A stretch of 64,000 nt of DNA from Roseovarius sp. TE539 (GTDB lineage: Bacteria; Pseudomonadota; Alphaproteobacteria; Rhodobacterales; Rhodobacteraceae). Where the stretch lies: NCBI RefSeq assembly GCF_003298505.1, contig NZ_QNGB01000003.1, forward strand, positions 163,497-227,496. Reading direction: 5' to 3'. The notes under the pieces are model-generated. The model saw nothing but the letters and a program-made list of their open reading frames with translations, made no database searches and was not told the origin of the DNA. The number at the start of each line of letters is the position of its first letter. The first letter of the stretch is position 1. The position numbers were made by a program, and so were the translations under genes. Positions 36,078 to 45,584 of the stretch are shown here, piece by piece.

Positions 36078-38197
36078 CAGGGTTCGACAGCGTTCTGGTC
36101 GTCGATTGGTCGGCGGCGGGCAAACGCGCGCCCGAGAGGCCGTCCAGGGATGCGATCTGGATGGGGCTTGTCAGGGATGGTGAGCCGCAGGCGCCGGTCT
36201 ATTGCCGCAGCCGGATCGAGGCCGAGGCACGCATTGCCGCGATATTCGGGCAGGAGATGGAAGCCGGGCGGCGATTGCTGGCCACCTTCGATTTTCCCTT
36301 CGGTTATCCGCGCGGCTTTGCACGTCGGCTCACCGGGTCGGACGATCCCCTGTTGCTGTGGGACTGGCTTGCCGCGCGCATCACCGACTCAGAGGATGGG
36401 GTGAACAACCGCTTCGACGTGGCCGAGGAAATGAATGCGGCCCTTGATGGCCCCGGCCCGCTCTGGGGCAAGACCCACGGGGACCGCTGGCCTGGCATCC
36501 CGTATCGCAAGCAGGATATCGTTTACGCTGAGGTGCCCGAGAAGCGGACATGCGACCGCGTTGCACGCACCTCGAGCAGTTGCTTCCAGCTCTGCTATAA
36601 TCCGACCGTCGGCAGCCAGATCCTGATGGGGTTGCCGATGCTGTCGCGCCTGCGGCGCATGGACGGGGTCGCTGCATGGCCGTTTGAGGATTGGCAGGGC
36701 GCGCGCGTTGTGCTGGCCGAGACCTGGCCGGGCCTGATCGAGCGGGAGGTGAAGCGCGCCGAGGCAGCGGGCGGGATCCGCGACGCGCACCAGGTGCGTC
36801 TGCTCGCCCTTGCGCTTGCACGGTTGCCCGCGTCGCGGCTCGGGCGCATGATGACGGACCTGCCGCCCGAGGCGGCCGAGGAAGCCTGGGTGCTGGGCGG
36901 CGGGCATGAGGAGGAATTTATGAAAGCCAGCAATGAGCCCTTGAGACCGCCCCCGTTGCGCGACGATTGCTTCGCGCTGCCCGCAGGGGTCGACTGGACA
37001 CCGGTGGAAGAGGCGCTGGCGATGCTGCGCGAACGGCTGCGCCCGGTGACGGGAGTGGAGGAGATCGAGGTGACGCAAGCCGCCGAGCGGGTCCTTGCGA
37101 GGCAGGTGGTGGCGGCACGGGCCAATCCGCCCGCCGCCAATGCCGCTGTGGACGGGTACGGCTTTGCCCATGGCACCCTGCCGCCGGAGGATCCCGTTCT
37201 GCCGCTGGTCGGGGGGCGTGCCGCCGCCGGGGCGCCCTTCGCCGGCACCGTGACGCCCGGCCACGCGATCCGCATCCTCACCGGCGCCGCCCTGCCCGCG
37301 GGGGTGGATACCGTGGTTCTGGAGGAGGACGTGACCCGCGGCGCGGGCGAGATCGCCTTTCGCAGTGGCATCCGGGCGGGCGCCAACACCCGCAAGGCTG
37401 GCGAGGACGTGGAGGCGGGCGCGCCGCTGCTGGAGGCGGGCCGCGCCCTGACGCCCGCCGATCTGGCGCTCCTGTCGGCCACTGGCGTGGGCCGCGTGAG
37501 GGTGCGAACGCGATTGCGTGTCGCTGTGCTGTCGACCGGGGACGAGCTGGTCGAACCGGGCGGCGAGGCCGGACCGGGGCAGATCTTCGATGCCAACCGG
37601 CCGATGCTTCTGGCGCTGATGCGGCAGGCGGGGTTCGTACCCGTCGACATGGGACGCATCCCCGATGACCGCGCGCAGCTGGCTGCCGCACTTGACCATG
37701 CGGCGCAGGATGCTGATGCGATCCTGACCTCCGGTGGCGCGTCGGCGGGCGATGAGGACCACGTATCGGCCCTGCTGCGCGAACGCGGCGCCATGGCGCA
37801 GTGGCGCATCGCGATCAAGCCGGGCCGTCCGCTGGCGCTTGGAATGTGGGACGGCGCGCCTGTCTTCGGCCTGCCGGGCAACCCGGTTGCGGCGCTGGTC
37901 TGCACGCTGATCTTCGCGCGCCCCGCACTCGGGGTGTTAGCCGGGGAGGGCTGGCGGGCAGCGCAGGCCCTGGCGGTACCCGCGGGTTTCGCAAAGTCGA
38001 AGAAGCCGGGGCGTCGCGAGTATCTTCGCGCGCGCCTCCGCGACGGCCGGATCGAGGTTTTCGCCTCGGAAGGATCCGGGCGGATCAGCGGGTTGAGCTG
38101 GGCCGAGGGTCTTGTGGAACTGGGCGAACCCGCGCAGGACGTGGCGCCGGGCGATGCGGTTCGGTTCCTGCCCTATGCGGCGCTGATCCGGCCCTGA
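36074..38197 (+). CDS. moeA: Fusion: DUF429-like domain plus molybdopterin molybdotransferase MoeA
   Basis: 707 residues from TTG 36074, which overlaps the mobB stop. Residues 1-282 are an uncharacterised RNase H-fold-like domain (VLVVDWSAAGKRAPE near the start, ATFDFPFGYPRGFA, then ILMGLPML and VVLAETWPGLI). Residues 283-707 are a complete MoeA: PPAANAAVDGYGFA, RILTGAALPAGVDTVVLEED, LSTGDELVEPGG, TSGGASAGDEDHV, GLPGNPVAALV. MoeA inserts molybdate into molybdopterin. An AGGAGG at 36909-36914 precedes an in-frame ATG at 36920, exactly at the domain border, so a separate MoeA may also be made. Function of the first domain unknown. Confidence 0.88.
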   Translation: MTGFDSVLVVDWSAAGKRAPERPSRDAIWMGLVRDGEPQAPVYCRSRIEAEARIAAIFGQEMEAGRRLLATFDFPFGYPRGFARRLTGSDDPLLLWDWLAARITDSEDGVNNRFDVAEEMNAALDGPGPLWGKTHGDRWPGIPYRKQDIVYAEVPEKRTCDRVARTSSSCFQLCYNPTVGSQILMGLPMLSRLRRMDGVAAWPFEDWQGARVVLAETWPGLIEREVKRAEAAGGIRDAHQVRLLALALARLPASRLGRMMTDLPPEAAEEAWVLGGGHEEEFMKASNEPLRPPPLRDDCFALPAGVDWTPVEEALAMLRERLRPVTGVEEIEVTQAAERVLARQVVAARANPPAANAAVDGYGFAHGTLPPEDPVLPLVGGRAAAGAPFAGTVTPGHAIRILTGAALPAGVDTVVLEEDVTRGAGEIAFRSGIRAGANTRKAGEDVEAGAPLLEAGRALTPADLALLSATGVGRVRVRTRLRVAVLSTGDELVEPGGEAGPGQIFDANRPMLLALMRQAGFVPVDMGRIPDDRAQLAAALDHAAQDADAILTSGGASAGDEDHVSALLRERGAMAQWRIAIKPGRPLALGMWDGAPVFGLPGNPVAALVCTLIFARPALGVLAGEGWRAAQALAVPAGFAKSKKPGRREYLRARLRDGRIEVFASEGSGRISGLSWAEGLVELGEPAQDVAPGDAVRFLPYAALIRP

Positions 38198-38231
38198 CCC
38201 CGGGCGTAGATCGCGATACCTGCCGACACGG

Positions 38232-39251
38232 TCACGAGAAGGTTCCGGTCACCCTTCCGAGAAGCATGAAGGCCCGCGCGGTGCGGGTGTCGGACAGCTC
38301 GGCGATTTCGGCATCGGTGGCGGTCTCGGCGAATTCACTGATCATTCGGTCGAAGCGGCGCAGGAAGTGATGTGCGGCATCGCGGAAGATGGGATCGTTC
38401 TTCATCCGCGCCGCGGTCAAGGCCAGCGAGGACCGGTCGCGGATCCCCCCCAAAGGGGCCACGGCGCGCCCGCGTTCGCCATTGGCGAAACGGCGCCAGA
38501 TTTCGGGACGGGCCGGATCGGGGCGGAGATCGTCCATGTAGATGCCATCGTGAGACATGAGCGTGAGGATGTCCTGCGCCGCGCGGACGAGCTGCGCGGT
38601 CGGCCGGTCCCGCAGCGCCCGGCGCAGGGCCGCGAAACCCTCCTTGTCTTCGGCGGTTTCGGGGAAGTTCAAGGCGCGGATGAAATCGGGCCGTTCAAGT
38701 GGTGGCCCAAGTTCCTCGGACGGGGTTCCCAATGGAAGATCAACCTGGTCCTCGCCGTCCGTCGTTGCCGTTGCGGGCGGCGGCGCGGACCGCATCGGAG
38801 CGGGGCGGCGGGTTGACGAGAAGGTGGCGAGCGCCGTTTCCGTTTTGCGCTGTGCCGCCGCGATTTCGTCCAGCTTCCGGTTGACGGAGAGTTCCTCCGT
38901 GGCGGTGCGGTTGCGCTGTTCGGCAATGTAGGATTTGCGGATGGCGTCGATCGCGGCCTGAAGGCGCGCGCTTTCCTCGCGCATCACGCGGCTTGCCCGG
39001 GCCGCCATCGCCGCGACCCAGATCATCGCCACGGGCATGAAGACCACCAGCATCGTCAGCAGGAACTGCAGGGTCGAGCCCCGCGCGTCGAAGGAAACCG
39101 CGGGCCCGGCCAGTATGAAATACGCCCCCGAAGCGACCAGCCAGATCACCGACAAAACGATTGCCGTGACCTCGATCGCCGTTATCCGGTCCTTGCGGGC
39201 CTTGTCGTAGATGCCCAGCGGGGTGGGAGGGGAACCCTCGTTCTCGGACAT
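38232..39251 (-). CDS. Hypothetical membrane protein with coiled-coil segment
   Basis: 339 residues. Two hydrophobic helices at about 26-48 and 62-85 (AIEVTAIVLSVIWLVASGAY, LQFLLTMLVVFMPVAMIWVA) are followed by a charged coiled-coil region (ASRVMREESARLQAAIDAIR to KRKTETALA-like), a Pro-rich linker and a C-terminal helical domain (about 195-335). No enzyme motif. It resembles conserved Rhodobacteraceae membrane proteins of unknown function, possibly acting in cell-envelope organisation (inference). Same direction as greA, 12 bases after it. Confidence 0.75.
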   Translation of the reverse strand: MSENEGSPPTPLGIYDKARKDRITAIEVTAIVLSVIWLVASGAYFILAGPAVSFDARGSTLQFLLTMLVVFMPVAMIWVAAMAARASRVMREESARLQAAIDAIRKSYIAEQRNRTATEELSVNRKLDEIAAAQRKTETALATFSSTRRPAPMRSAPPPATATTDGEDQVDLPLGTPSEELGPPLERPDFIRALNFPETAEDKEGFAALRRALRDRPTAQLVRAAQDILTLMSHDGIYMDDLRPDPARPEIWRRFANGERGRAVAPLGGIRDRSSLALTAARMKNDPIFRDAAHHFLRRFDRMISEFAETATDAEIAELSDTRTARAFMLLGRVTGTFS

Positions 39252-39263
39252 TGCGGGGTCCTG

Positions 39264-39734
39264 TCAGGTATAGGCTATCTTCAGCACTTCATAGGATTTT
39301 TCACCGCCCGGCGTGCGCACCTCGACGCTGTCGCCCTCTTCCTTGCCGATAAGGGCCCGTGCAATCGGCGATTTTATGTTCAGCAGCCCCTTGTCGATAT
39401 CGGCCTCGTATTCGCCGACGATCTGCCAGGTTTTCTCTTCGTCGGTATCCTCGTCAACCAGCGTGACCGTGGCGCCGAACTTGATCGGCCCCGAAAGTGC
39501 CTTGGGGTCGATGACTTCGGCGAGGCTGATCGCGCCTTCCAGCTCCTTGATGCGGCCCTCGATGAAGGACTGCTTTTCCTTGGCGGAATGGTATTCGGCG
39601 TTTTCGGAAAGATCGCCGTGCTCACGCGCCTCGGAAATCGCGCGAATGATCGCCGGGCGTTCCTCGGACTTGAGCTGTTTCAATTCTGCCTCGAGCGCGG
39701 CGTGACCACCGCGCGTCATCGGGATCTTTTCCAT
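39264..39734 (-). CDS. greA: Transcription elongation factor GreA
   Basis: 156 residues. Rescues backtracked RNA polymerase by stimulating transcript cleavage. The N-terminal coiled coil carries the acidic tip [19 protein letters not shown] with the key Asp/Glu; the C-terminal FKBP-like domain ends [30 protein letters not shown]. Length and motifs are standard. Confidence 0.96.
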   Translation of the reverse strand: MEKIPMTRGGHAALEAELKQLKSEERPAIIRAISEAREHGDLSENAEYHSAKEKQSFIEGRIKELEGAISLAEVIDPKALSGPIKFGATVTLVDEDTDEEKTWQIVGEYEADIDKGLLNIKSPIARALIGKEEGDSVEVRTPGGEKSYEVLKIAYT

Positions 39735-39990
39735 TCTGGTCGTCCACTCGTCTGGCGGCGCGCGGGCAAGGGAGCCGCCGCGCGCGGCATCGTTTCGCGA
39801 TTGTCGCGACAGATTGCCCCGAGCGCACGTGCCGATGCAATAGCTGATGCGTCCGCGGTCGGTCAGCGGACTGGAATTGCCGCTTTCGCCGGTGTTTTAC
39901 GTCGTGTTTGAATTGACCTTCCGGTGGAGGCCGCGCTAACCAGATGCGCAACCCGAAAGCCAGCCGCAAAGCCCGGGGAAAGGATGCAGA

Positions 39991-41640
39991 ATGTCAGACG
40001 CAACGCGTGAAGCGATGGAATACGATGTGGTGATCGTGGGCGCCGGTCCGGCCGGCCTGTCCGCCGCGATCCGTCTCAAGCAGCTTGATCCCGATCGCGA
40101 GGTCGTGGTGCTGGAAAAGGGCTCGGAAGTGGGGGCGCATATCCTGTCGGGCGCGGTGCTTGATCCTTGTGGACTGGATGCGCTCATCCCCGACTGGAAG
40201 GAAAAGGGCGCGCCGCTCAACACCCCAGTCAAGGACGACAACTTCTACATGCTGGGCGAGGCGGGGCGGATCCGCGTGCCCAATTTCCCGATGCCGCCGC
40301 TGATGAACAATCACGGCAACTACATCGTCAGCATGGGCAATGTGTGCCGCTGGATGGCCGAACAGGCCGAGGAACTGGGTGTCGAGATTTTCCCCGGCAT
40401 GGCCTGTTCCGAGATGGTCTATGACGAGGCCGGGAATGTGAAGGGCGTGGTTGCAGGCGAGTTCGGGCTGAACCCCGATGGCACGCCGGGGCCGTCCTAC
40501 GAACCGGGCATGGAATTGCACGGCAAGTATGTGTTCATCTGCGAAGGCGTGCGCGGCAGTCTGGCCAAGGATCTGATCGCGAAATATGACCTTTCCCAAG
40601 GCAAGGAGCCGCAGAAGTTCGGCCTCGGTATGAAGGAAATCTGGGAGGTCGACCCCGAAAAGCACCGTGAAGGCAGTGTCACCCATACGATGGGATGGCC
40701 CCTGAACGGCAACGCCGGGGGTGGATCCTTCATTTATCACCTGGAAAACAATCAGGTCTACGTGGGCTTCGTGGTTCACCTGAACTACCGCAACCCGCAC
40801 CTGTATCCCTACATGGAATTCCAGCGGTTCAAGCATCATCCGATGGTGGCGGACCTGTTGAAGGGCGGTAAACGCGTGGCCTACGGCGCCCGCGCGATTT
40901 CCGAGGGCGGCTGGCAGTCGATGCCGAAGATGGTTGCACCGGGTGTTGCGCTTCTGGGCTGTTCGGTGGGCATGGTCAACGTGCCGCGCATCAAGGGCAA
41001 CCACAACGCGATGCTCTCGGGCAAGGCCGCAGCGGAGGCGGCGCATGAGGCGCTGGAAGCCGGCCGGGCGAGCGACGAACTGGCGGCCTATGAATCCGAG
41101 GTGCGCGAAGGTGCCATCGGCAATGATCTCAGGAAGGTCCGCAACGTCAAGCCGATGTGGTCCAAGTGGGGCCTGACCGCCAGCCTCACCCTTGGCGGCC
41201 TCGACATGTGGACCAACACGATGGGCTTTTCGCTGTTCGGCACTCTTGGGCACGGCAAATCGGACGCCGCGGCGACCGAACCTGCCGACAAGCACAAGGT
41301 TATCGACTATCCCAAACCCGATGGAACACTGAGCTTCGACAGGCTGACCAATGTCAGCTATTCAATGACCAATCACGAGGAAAACCAGCCGGTGCACCTG
41401 ACCCTGAAAGATCCGGATGTGCCGATTTCGGTGAACCTTCCCGAATATGCGGAGCCCGCGCAGCGATACTGCCCGGCCGGAGTTTACGAGGTCGTCCGCG
41501 AAGAGGGCAAGGAGCCGCGTTTCGTCATAAATTTCCAGAACTGCGTGCATTGCAAGACCTGCGACATCAAGGATCCCAGCCAGAATATCCATTGGGTGAC
41601 GCCGCAGGGCGGGGACGGGCCGAACTACCCCAACATGTAA
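39991..41640 (+). CDS. Electron transfer flavoprotein-ubiquinone oxidoreductase
   Basis: 549 residues, full length. Membrane-associated enzyme that passes electrons from reduced ETF to ubiquinone during fatty-acid and amino-acid oxidation. FAD site VVIVGAGPAGLSAAIRLKQL near residue 13; the membrane-facing ubiquinone region in the middle; GCSVGMVNVPRIKGNHNAMLSGKAAAEA; and the C-terminal [4Fe-4S] Cys set in RYCPAGVYEV and NCVHCKTCDIKDPSQNI. Serves acyl-CoA dehydrogenases such as 28698-30416. Confidence 0.96.
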   Translation: MSDATREAMEYDVVIVGAGPAGLSAAIRLKQLDPDREVVVLEKGSEVGAHILSGAVLDPCGLDALIPDWKEKGAPLNTPVKDDNFYMLGEAGRIRVPNFPMPPLMNNHGNYIVSMGNVCRWMAEQAEELGVEIFPGMACSEMVYDEAGNVKGVVAGEFGLNPDGTPGPSYEPGMELHGKYVFICEGVRGSLAKDLIAKYDLSQGKEPQKFGLGMKEIWEVDPEKHREGSVTHTMGWPLNGNAGGGSFIYHLENNQVYVGFVVHLNYRNPHLYPYMEFQRFKHHPMVADLLKGGKRVAYGARAISEGGWQSMPKMVAPGVALLGCSVGMVNVPRIKGNHNAMLSGKAAAEAAHEALEAGRASDELAAYESEVREGAIGNDLRKVRNVKPMWSKWGLTASLTLGGLDMWTNTMGFSLFGTLGHGKSDAAATEPADKHKVIDYPKPDGTLSFDRLTNVSYSMTNHEENQPVHLTLKDPDVPISVNLPEYAEPAQRYCPAGVYEVVREEGKEPRFVINFQNCVHCKTCDIKDPSQNIHWVTPQGGDGPNYPNM

Positions 41641-41755
41641 CGCCTGCGTGAAAACGGCGCGCCCGGGAGGGCGGAAATGCCCCGCGTGCATTGCCTTGCA
41701 GGTGGTGGCGGTTTAGGTTCCGCCGGTGATCAATTGAAAACCGGGGGCTGCCGCT

Positions 41756-43471
41756 TTGAAATTCCGACCTCTTGCCGTTCTCGCAGCGGCCGCCTTGCTG
41801 CAGGGCACCGGCGCGCCGGTTCTGGCCGATCCGGCCGCCGGCGCTTATCTTGCCGCCCGGCAGGCCCGTTACGTCCACGATTTCGCAGCCGCGGCTGAAT
41901 ACTACACCCGCGCCCTTGCCGATGATCCGGCGAATCCGGCCATCCTCGAAAGCACGGTTCTGGCACAGGTTTCTCTGGGTCGGTTCGATCTTGCGCTTCC
42001 GGTTGCGCGGCGTCTCGAGGAGGCCGGATTGCGCAGCCAGGTCGGGCATATGGTTCTCATGGGCAAGGAAGCCAGGCAAGGCGACTTCGACGCTGTGTTG
42101 CGCCGGATCGACGACAACCGCGGCATCGGGCAACTGGGCGACGGGCTTCTGGCGGCGTGGGCAACCCTGGGGCAAGGTGACATGACCACGGCGCTGGATC
42201 GTTTCGACGACGTGGCCACGCAGCGTGGGCTGCACAGTTTCGCGATCTATCACAAGGCGCTCGCGCTGGCTTCGGTTGGTGATTTCGAGGCCGCCGACGC
42301 CATTTTTTCCGGCGATGCCGAAGGGCCGATGCAGACGACCCGGCGGGGCACAATGGCATGGGCCGAAGTACTGAGCCAGCTTGAGCGCAACGACGAGGCC
42401 ATCACGGTCATCGACGAGACATTCGGGGCCAGCCTTGACCCCGAGCTTGCGGCGTTGCGGGCGCGCCTTGCCCGGGGCGAGCGGATTCCGTTCTCTCGTA
42501 TCACCGGCGCTGTCGAAGGAATTGCCGAGGTTTATTATTCCCTCGGGCGGGCCCTGATGACCGAAGCCGGAGAGGATTACGTGCTGCTTTATGCGCGCGT
42601 TGCGGAATATCTCAGCGAGTCGCACATGGACGCGCGGATGATGTCGGCCGAACTGCTGGAGGCGCTGGAGAGGTTCGACCTCGCGGTCAAGGCTTACAAG
42701 CGCATTCCGCGCGACCATCCCAAGTTTCAGAGCGCAGAGCTGGGTCGTGCCGAAGCGCTGCGCCGGTCGGGCAAGGTGCATGCCGCAGTCGAGGTTCTGG
42801 AACAGCTTGCCCAAGTTCAACCGGATGAGCCGCCGGTGCATGTGTCACTCGGTGATCTGCACCGCCAGCTCAAGCAGTTCGAGGAAGCCGTCGAAGCCTA
42901 TGACCGGGCTCTGGATCTTTATGAGGAACGCGGAACGGACCAGTGGTTCGTGCATTACGTGCGCGGGATCAGCTTCGAACGGCTTGGTGAATGGGACCGG
43001 GCCGAAACCGATCTGCGTCGCGCGCTCGAGCTGGAGCCGGACCAGCCGCAAGTGTTGAATTACCTTGGCTATTCACTGGTCGAACAGAAGACCAAGCTGG
43101 ATGAGGCGCTGGAGCTGATCGAACGTGCCGTCTCCGCGCGCCCCGATAGCGGTTATATCGTCGACAGCCTGGGCTGGGTGCTCTACCGGCTGGGCCGCTA
43201 CGACGAGGCGATCAGCCACATGGAACGCGCCGCCGAGCTGATGCCAGTCGATCCCGTGGTCAACGACCATCTGGGCGATGTTCTGTGGGCCGTCGGACGC
43301 AAGACCGAAGCCCGCTTTCAGTGGAAGCGGGCCCTTTCATTCGTGAACAAGGATGATCCCTCCCCGGACGTGGATCCGGCACGCATGCGCCGCAAGCTCG
43401 AGGTCGGGCTTGACCGGGTTCTGGAAGAGGAGGGCGCAGGCCCCCTGAAGGTTTCCAATGACGACAGTTGA
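41756..43471 (+). CDS. Exported tetratricopeptide-repeat protein
   Basis: 571 residues, TTG start at 41756. A signal peptide (KFRPLAVLAAAALLQGTGAPVLA) is followed by many TPR units, clearest at about 365-540 (VHVSLGDLHRQLKQFEEAVEAYDRAL, DRAETDLRRALELEPDQPQVLNYLGYSLVEQ, DSLGWVLYRLGRYDEAISHMERA). Probably a periplasmic scaffold; partner unknown. The stop lies 14 bases inside ispE, so expression of the two is linked, a pairing I recall from other Rhodobacteraceae. Confidence 0.88.
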   Translation: MKFRPLAVLAAAALLQGTGAPVLADPAAGAYLAARQARYVHDFAAAAEYYTRALADDPANPAILESTVLAQVSLGRFDLALPVARRLEEAGLRSQVGHMVLMGKEARQGDFDAVLRRIDDNRGIGQLGDGLLAAWATLGQGDMTTALDRFDDVATQRGLHSFAIYHKALALASVGDFEAADAIFSGDAEGPMQTTRRGTMAWAEVLSQLERNDEAITVIDETFGASLDPELAALRARLARGERIPFSRITGAVEGIAEVYYSLGRALMTEAGEDYVLLYARVAEYLSESHMDARMMSAELLEALERFDLAVKAYKRIPRDHPKFQSAELGRAEALRRSGKVHAAVEVLEQLAQVQPDEPPVHVSLGDLHRQLKQFEEAVEAYDRALDLYEERGTDQWFVHYVRGISFERLGEWDRAETDLRRALELEPDQPQVLNYLGYSLVEQKTKLDEALELIERAVSARPDSGYIVDSLGWVLYRLGRYDEAISHMERAAELMPVDPVVNDHLGDVLWAVGRKTEARFQWKRALSFVNKDDPSPDVDPARMRRKLEVGLDRVLEEEGAGPLKVSNDDS

Positions 43472-44297
43472 ATCCTTCGCCTCGGCAAAGATCAACCTGA
43501 CGCTCCATGTCACCGGGCGGCGTGACGACGAGTATCACGAGCTGGACTCACTGGTGATGTTTGCCGATATCGGGGATCGCGTGTCGGCCGCGGCTGCCGA
43601 GACGACCTGGCTTTCCGTCGAGGGGCCGATGGCCTCTGGCGTGCCGGGCGATGCCACGAACACGGTCATGCGCGCGGCGCGGATGATGGGCGTCAGCGCC
43701 GATATAAGACTGGAAAAGAACCTGCCGCCGGCCGCCGGTATCGGGGGCGGATCCAGTGACGCGGCAGCGACCCTGCGAGCGCTCTCGCGTCTTTCCGGAC
43801 GTCCGGTGCCCGATGGTGCGGCGCTGGAAATCGGGGCTGATGTTCCGGTTTGCCTGCTGTCGCGCACGGCGCGGATGCGCGGGCTTGGGGATCGGGTCGA
43901 ACCCGTGGACGGCATGCCGATGCTGCATGTTGTGCTGGTCAACGCGAATGTTCCGGTTTTGACGGTCGAAGTTTTTCGCCGCCTCGAAAAGCATCGGAAC
44001 CCGGCCATGCCCGACGACCTTCCCGAAGGTCTGGACGCGTCCGGCCTTGCGGGATGGCTCAAGGAGATGCGGAATGATCTGCAGGAGGCCGCGATTGACG
44101 CTGAACCCGTGATCGCGCAGGTCTTTTCCACTCTGGAGGCGACGCCGGGATGCCTTCTGGCGAGAATGTCGGGATCGGGCGGAACCTGCTTCGGCATCTA
44201 CAATGATTCGGAGACCGCGGCCTCGGCTGAAGGCAGGCTGCGCGAACAATTTCCGAGTTGGTGGGTGAAGACAGCCCGCCTGAACGCGTCCGGCTGA
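43458..44297 (+). CDS. ispE: 4-diphosphocytidyl-2-C-methyl-D-erythritol kinase
   Basis: 279 residues. GHMP kinase of the MEP isoprenoid pathway: FASAKINLTLHVTGRRDDEYHELDSLV at the start, the ATP loop LPPAAGIGGGSSDAAATLRAL, GADVPVCLL, and MSGSGGTCFGIY near the end. Supplies isoprenyl units also used by the polyprenyl synthase encoded convergently next to it. Confidence 0.95.
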   Translation: MTTVESFASAKINLTLHVTGRRDDEYHELDSLVMFADIGDRVSAAAAETTWLSVEGPMASGVPGDATNTVMRAARMMGVSADIRLEKNLPPAAGIGGGSSDAAATLRALSRLSGRPVPDGAALEIGADVPVCLLSRTARMRGLGDRVEPVDGMPMLHVVLVNANVPVLTVEVFRRLEKHRNPAMPDDLPEGLDASGLAGWLKEMRNDLQEAAIDAEPVIAQVFSTLEATPGCLLARMSGSGGTCFGIYNDSETAASAEGRLREQFPSWWVKTARLNASG

Positions 44298-44313
44298 CCA
44301 TCATTGGCCTGTA

Positions 44314-45318
44314 TCAGTTGAGCCTCGCCACCACGTACCCGGCGAGATCTTCGAGCATCGACCGCACCGGGTGGCCGGGAAGCGTGCAAATGGCGTCACG
44401 GGCACGCCCGGCCCAGGCCAGAGCATCGCGGCGGGTGGCTTCCAGAGCGTCATGGCGGTGCAGAAGTGACAGTGCCTCTTCGAGGTCGGTATCTGCCTGT
44501 TTTCCCTTCTCGATTGTGCGGACCCAGAAGGCGCGCTCCCGGGTATCGGCGGCGGCAACCGCCTTGATCACAGGCAAGGTAAGTTTGCGTTCCCGGAAAT
44601 CATCACCGATGCGCTTGCCGGTCGCGCGGCTGTCCCCCTGATAATCGAGGAGGTCATCCGCGATCTGGAAGGCGACCCCGAGTGCGTCACCATAGGTGGA
44701 AAGAGCTCGCACCTGATCATCGGTCGCGCTGGAAATGACACCGCCGACCTCGGTCGCCGCGGCGAAGAGCGCCGCCGTCTTGCCCCGCACGACCTGAAGA
44801 TAGATATCCTCGGTCGTGGCAAGGTCACGCGCCGCGCTCAATTGCAGAACCTCGCCTTCGGCGATCGTGGCCGACGCGTTGGCAAGTATGTCCAGCACGC
44901 GAAGCGACCCGGTTTCGACCATCAGTTGAAAGGAACGGGAAAAAAGGTAGTCACCGACCAGCACGCTGGACTTGTTGTCCCACAGGAGGTTTGCGGCCGG
45001 TCGCCCGCGCCGCTGGCTGCTTTCGTCCACCACATCGTCATGCAAAAGCGTTGCGGTATGGATGAACTCGACCGTCGCGGCAAGGCGCACGTCATGATCG
45101 CCGCAATATCCGCACATGTCAGCCGCCGCGAGCGTCAGCATAGGGCGCAGGCGCTTGCCGCCGGCGTCGATGAGATGGGCCGTGACTTGCGGAATGCGCG
45201 GCGCATGACGCGACGCCATGCGTTCCGCGATGAGGCTGTTCACTGCATCCAGTTTTCCCGCAAGATGCGAGGCAAGACGCTCATGTGGCTTAGAAACGGC
45301 TTGGTCCAATCCCATCAA
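44314..45318 (-). CDS. All-trans polyprenyl diphosphate synthase (octa/decaprenyl type)
   Basis: 334 residues. Builds the isoprenoid tail of ubiquinone. First Asp-rich motif LLHDDVVDESSQRRG, second Asp-rich motif FQIADDLLDYQGD, plus GGKRLRPML and KTAALFAAATEVG. No bulky aromatic residue blocks the position five before the first DDxxD (HTATLLHDD), consistent with long-chain product; exact chain length cannot be read. Probably IspB; ATG 45315 is an equally plausible start. Confidence 0.93.
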   Translation of the reverse strand: MMGLDQAVSKPHERLASHLAGKLDAVNSLIAERMASRHAPRIPQVTAHLIDAGGKRLRPMLTLAAADMCGYCGDHDVRLAATVEFIHTATLLHDDVVDESSQRRGRPAANLLWDNKSSVLVGDYLFSRSFQLMVETGSLRVLDILANASATIAEGEVLQLSAARDLATTEDIYLQVVRGKTAALFAAATEVGGVISSATDDQVRALSTYGDALGVAFQIADDLLDYQGDSRATGKRIGDDFRERKLTLPVIKAVAAADTRERAFWVRTIEKGKQADTDLEEALSLLHRHDALEATRRDALAWAGRARDAICTLPGHPVRSMLEDLAGYVVARLN

Positions 45319-45368
45319 ACTCCCGACCTTGGCTCGACAAGGGACGCGCCTGTGCTTAAGTCATCCCC

Positions 45369-45584
45369 ATGAAACACTTGATGCGCAGCAATGATCCGGC
45401 AACGCTGGCTTTCGTAAGGGTCCTGCTTCAGGGCGAGGATATAGACTGCTTTGAGATGGACGTAAATATGAGCGTGCTGGAAGGGTCGATCGGGATTCTG
45501 CCCCGCCGGATCATGGTCGCCGATGCCGATTACACCCGCGCCCGCCGGGCCTTGACCGATAACGGGATCGAGATTGATGAATGA
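45369..45584 (+). CDS. DUF2007-like protein
   Basis: 71 residues matching the putative signal-transducing DUF2007 family: RSNDPATLAFVRVLLQGEDIDCFEMDVNMS and PRRIMVADADYTRARRAL. Small alpha-beta protein; function unknown. Its stop overlaps the start of the methyltransferase, and it is divergent from the polyprenyl synthase. Confidence 0.85.
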   Translation: MKHLMRSNDPATLAFVRVLLQGEDIDCFEMDVNMSVLEGSIGILPRRIMVADADYTRARRALTDNGIEIDE

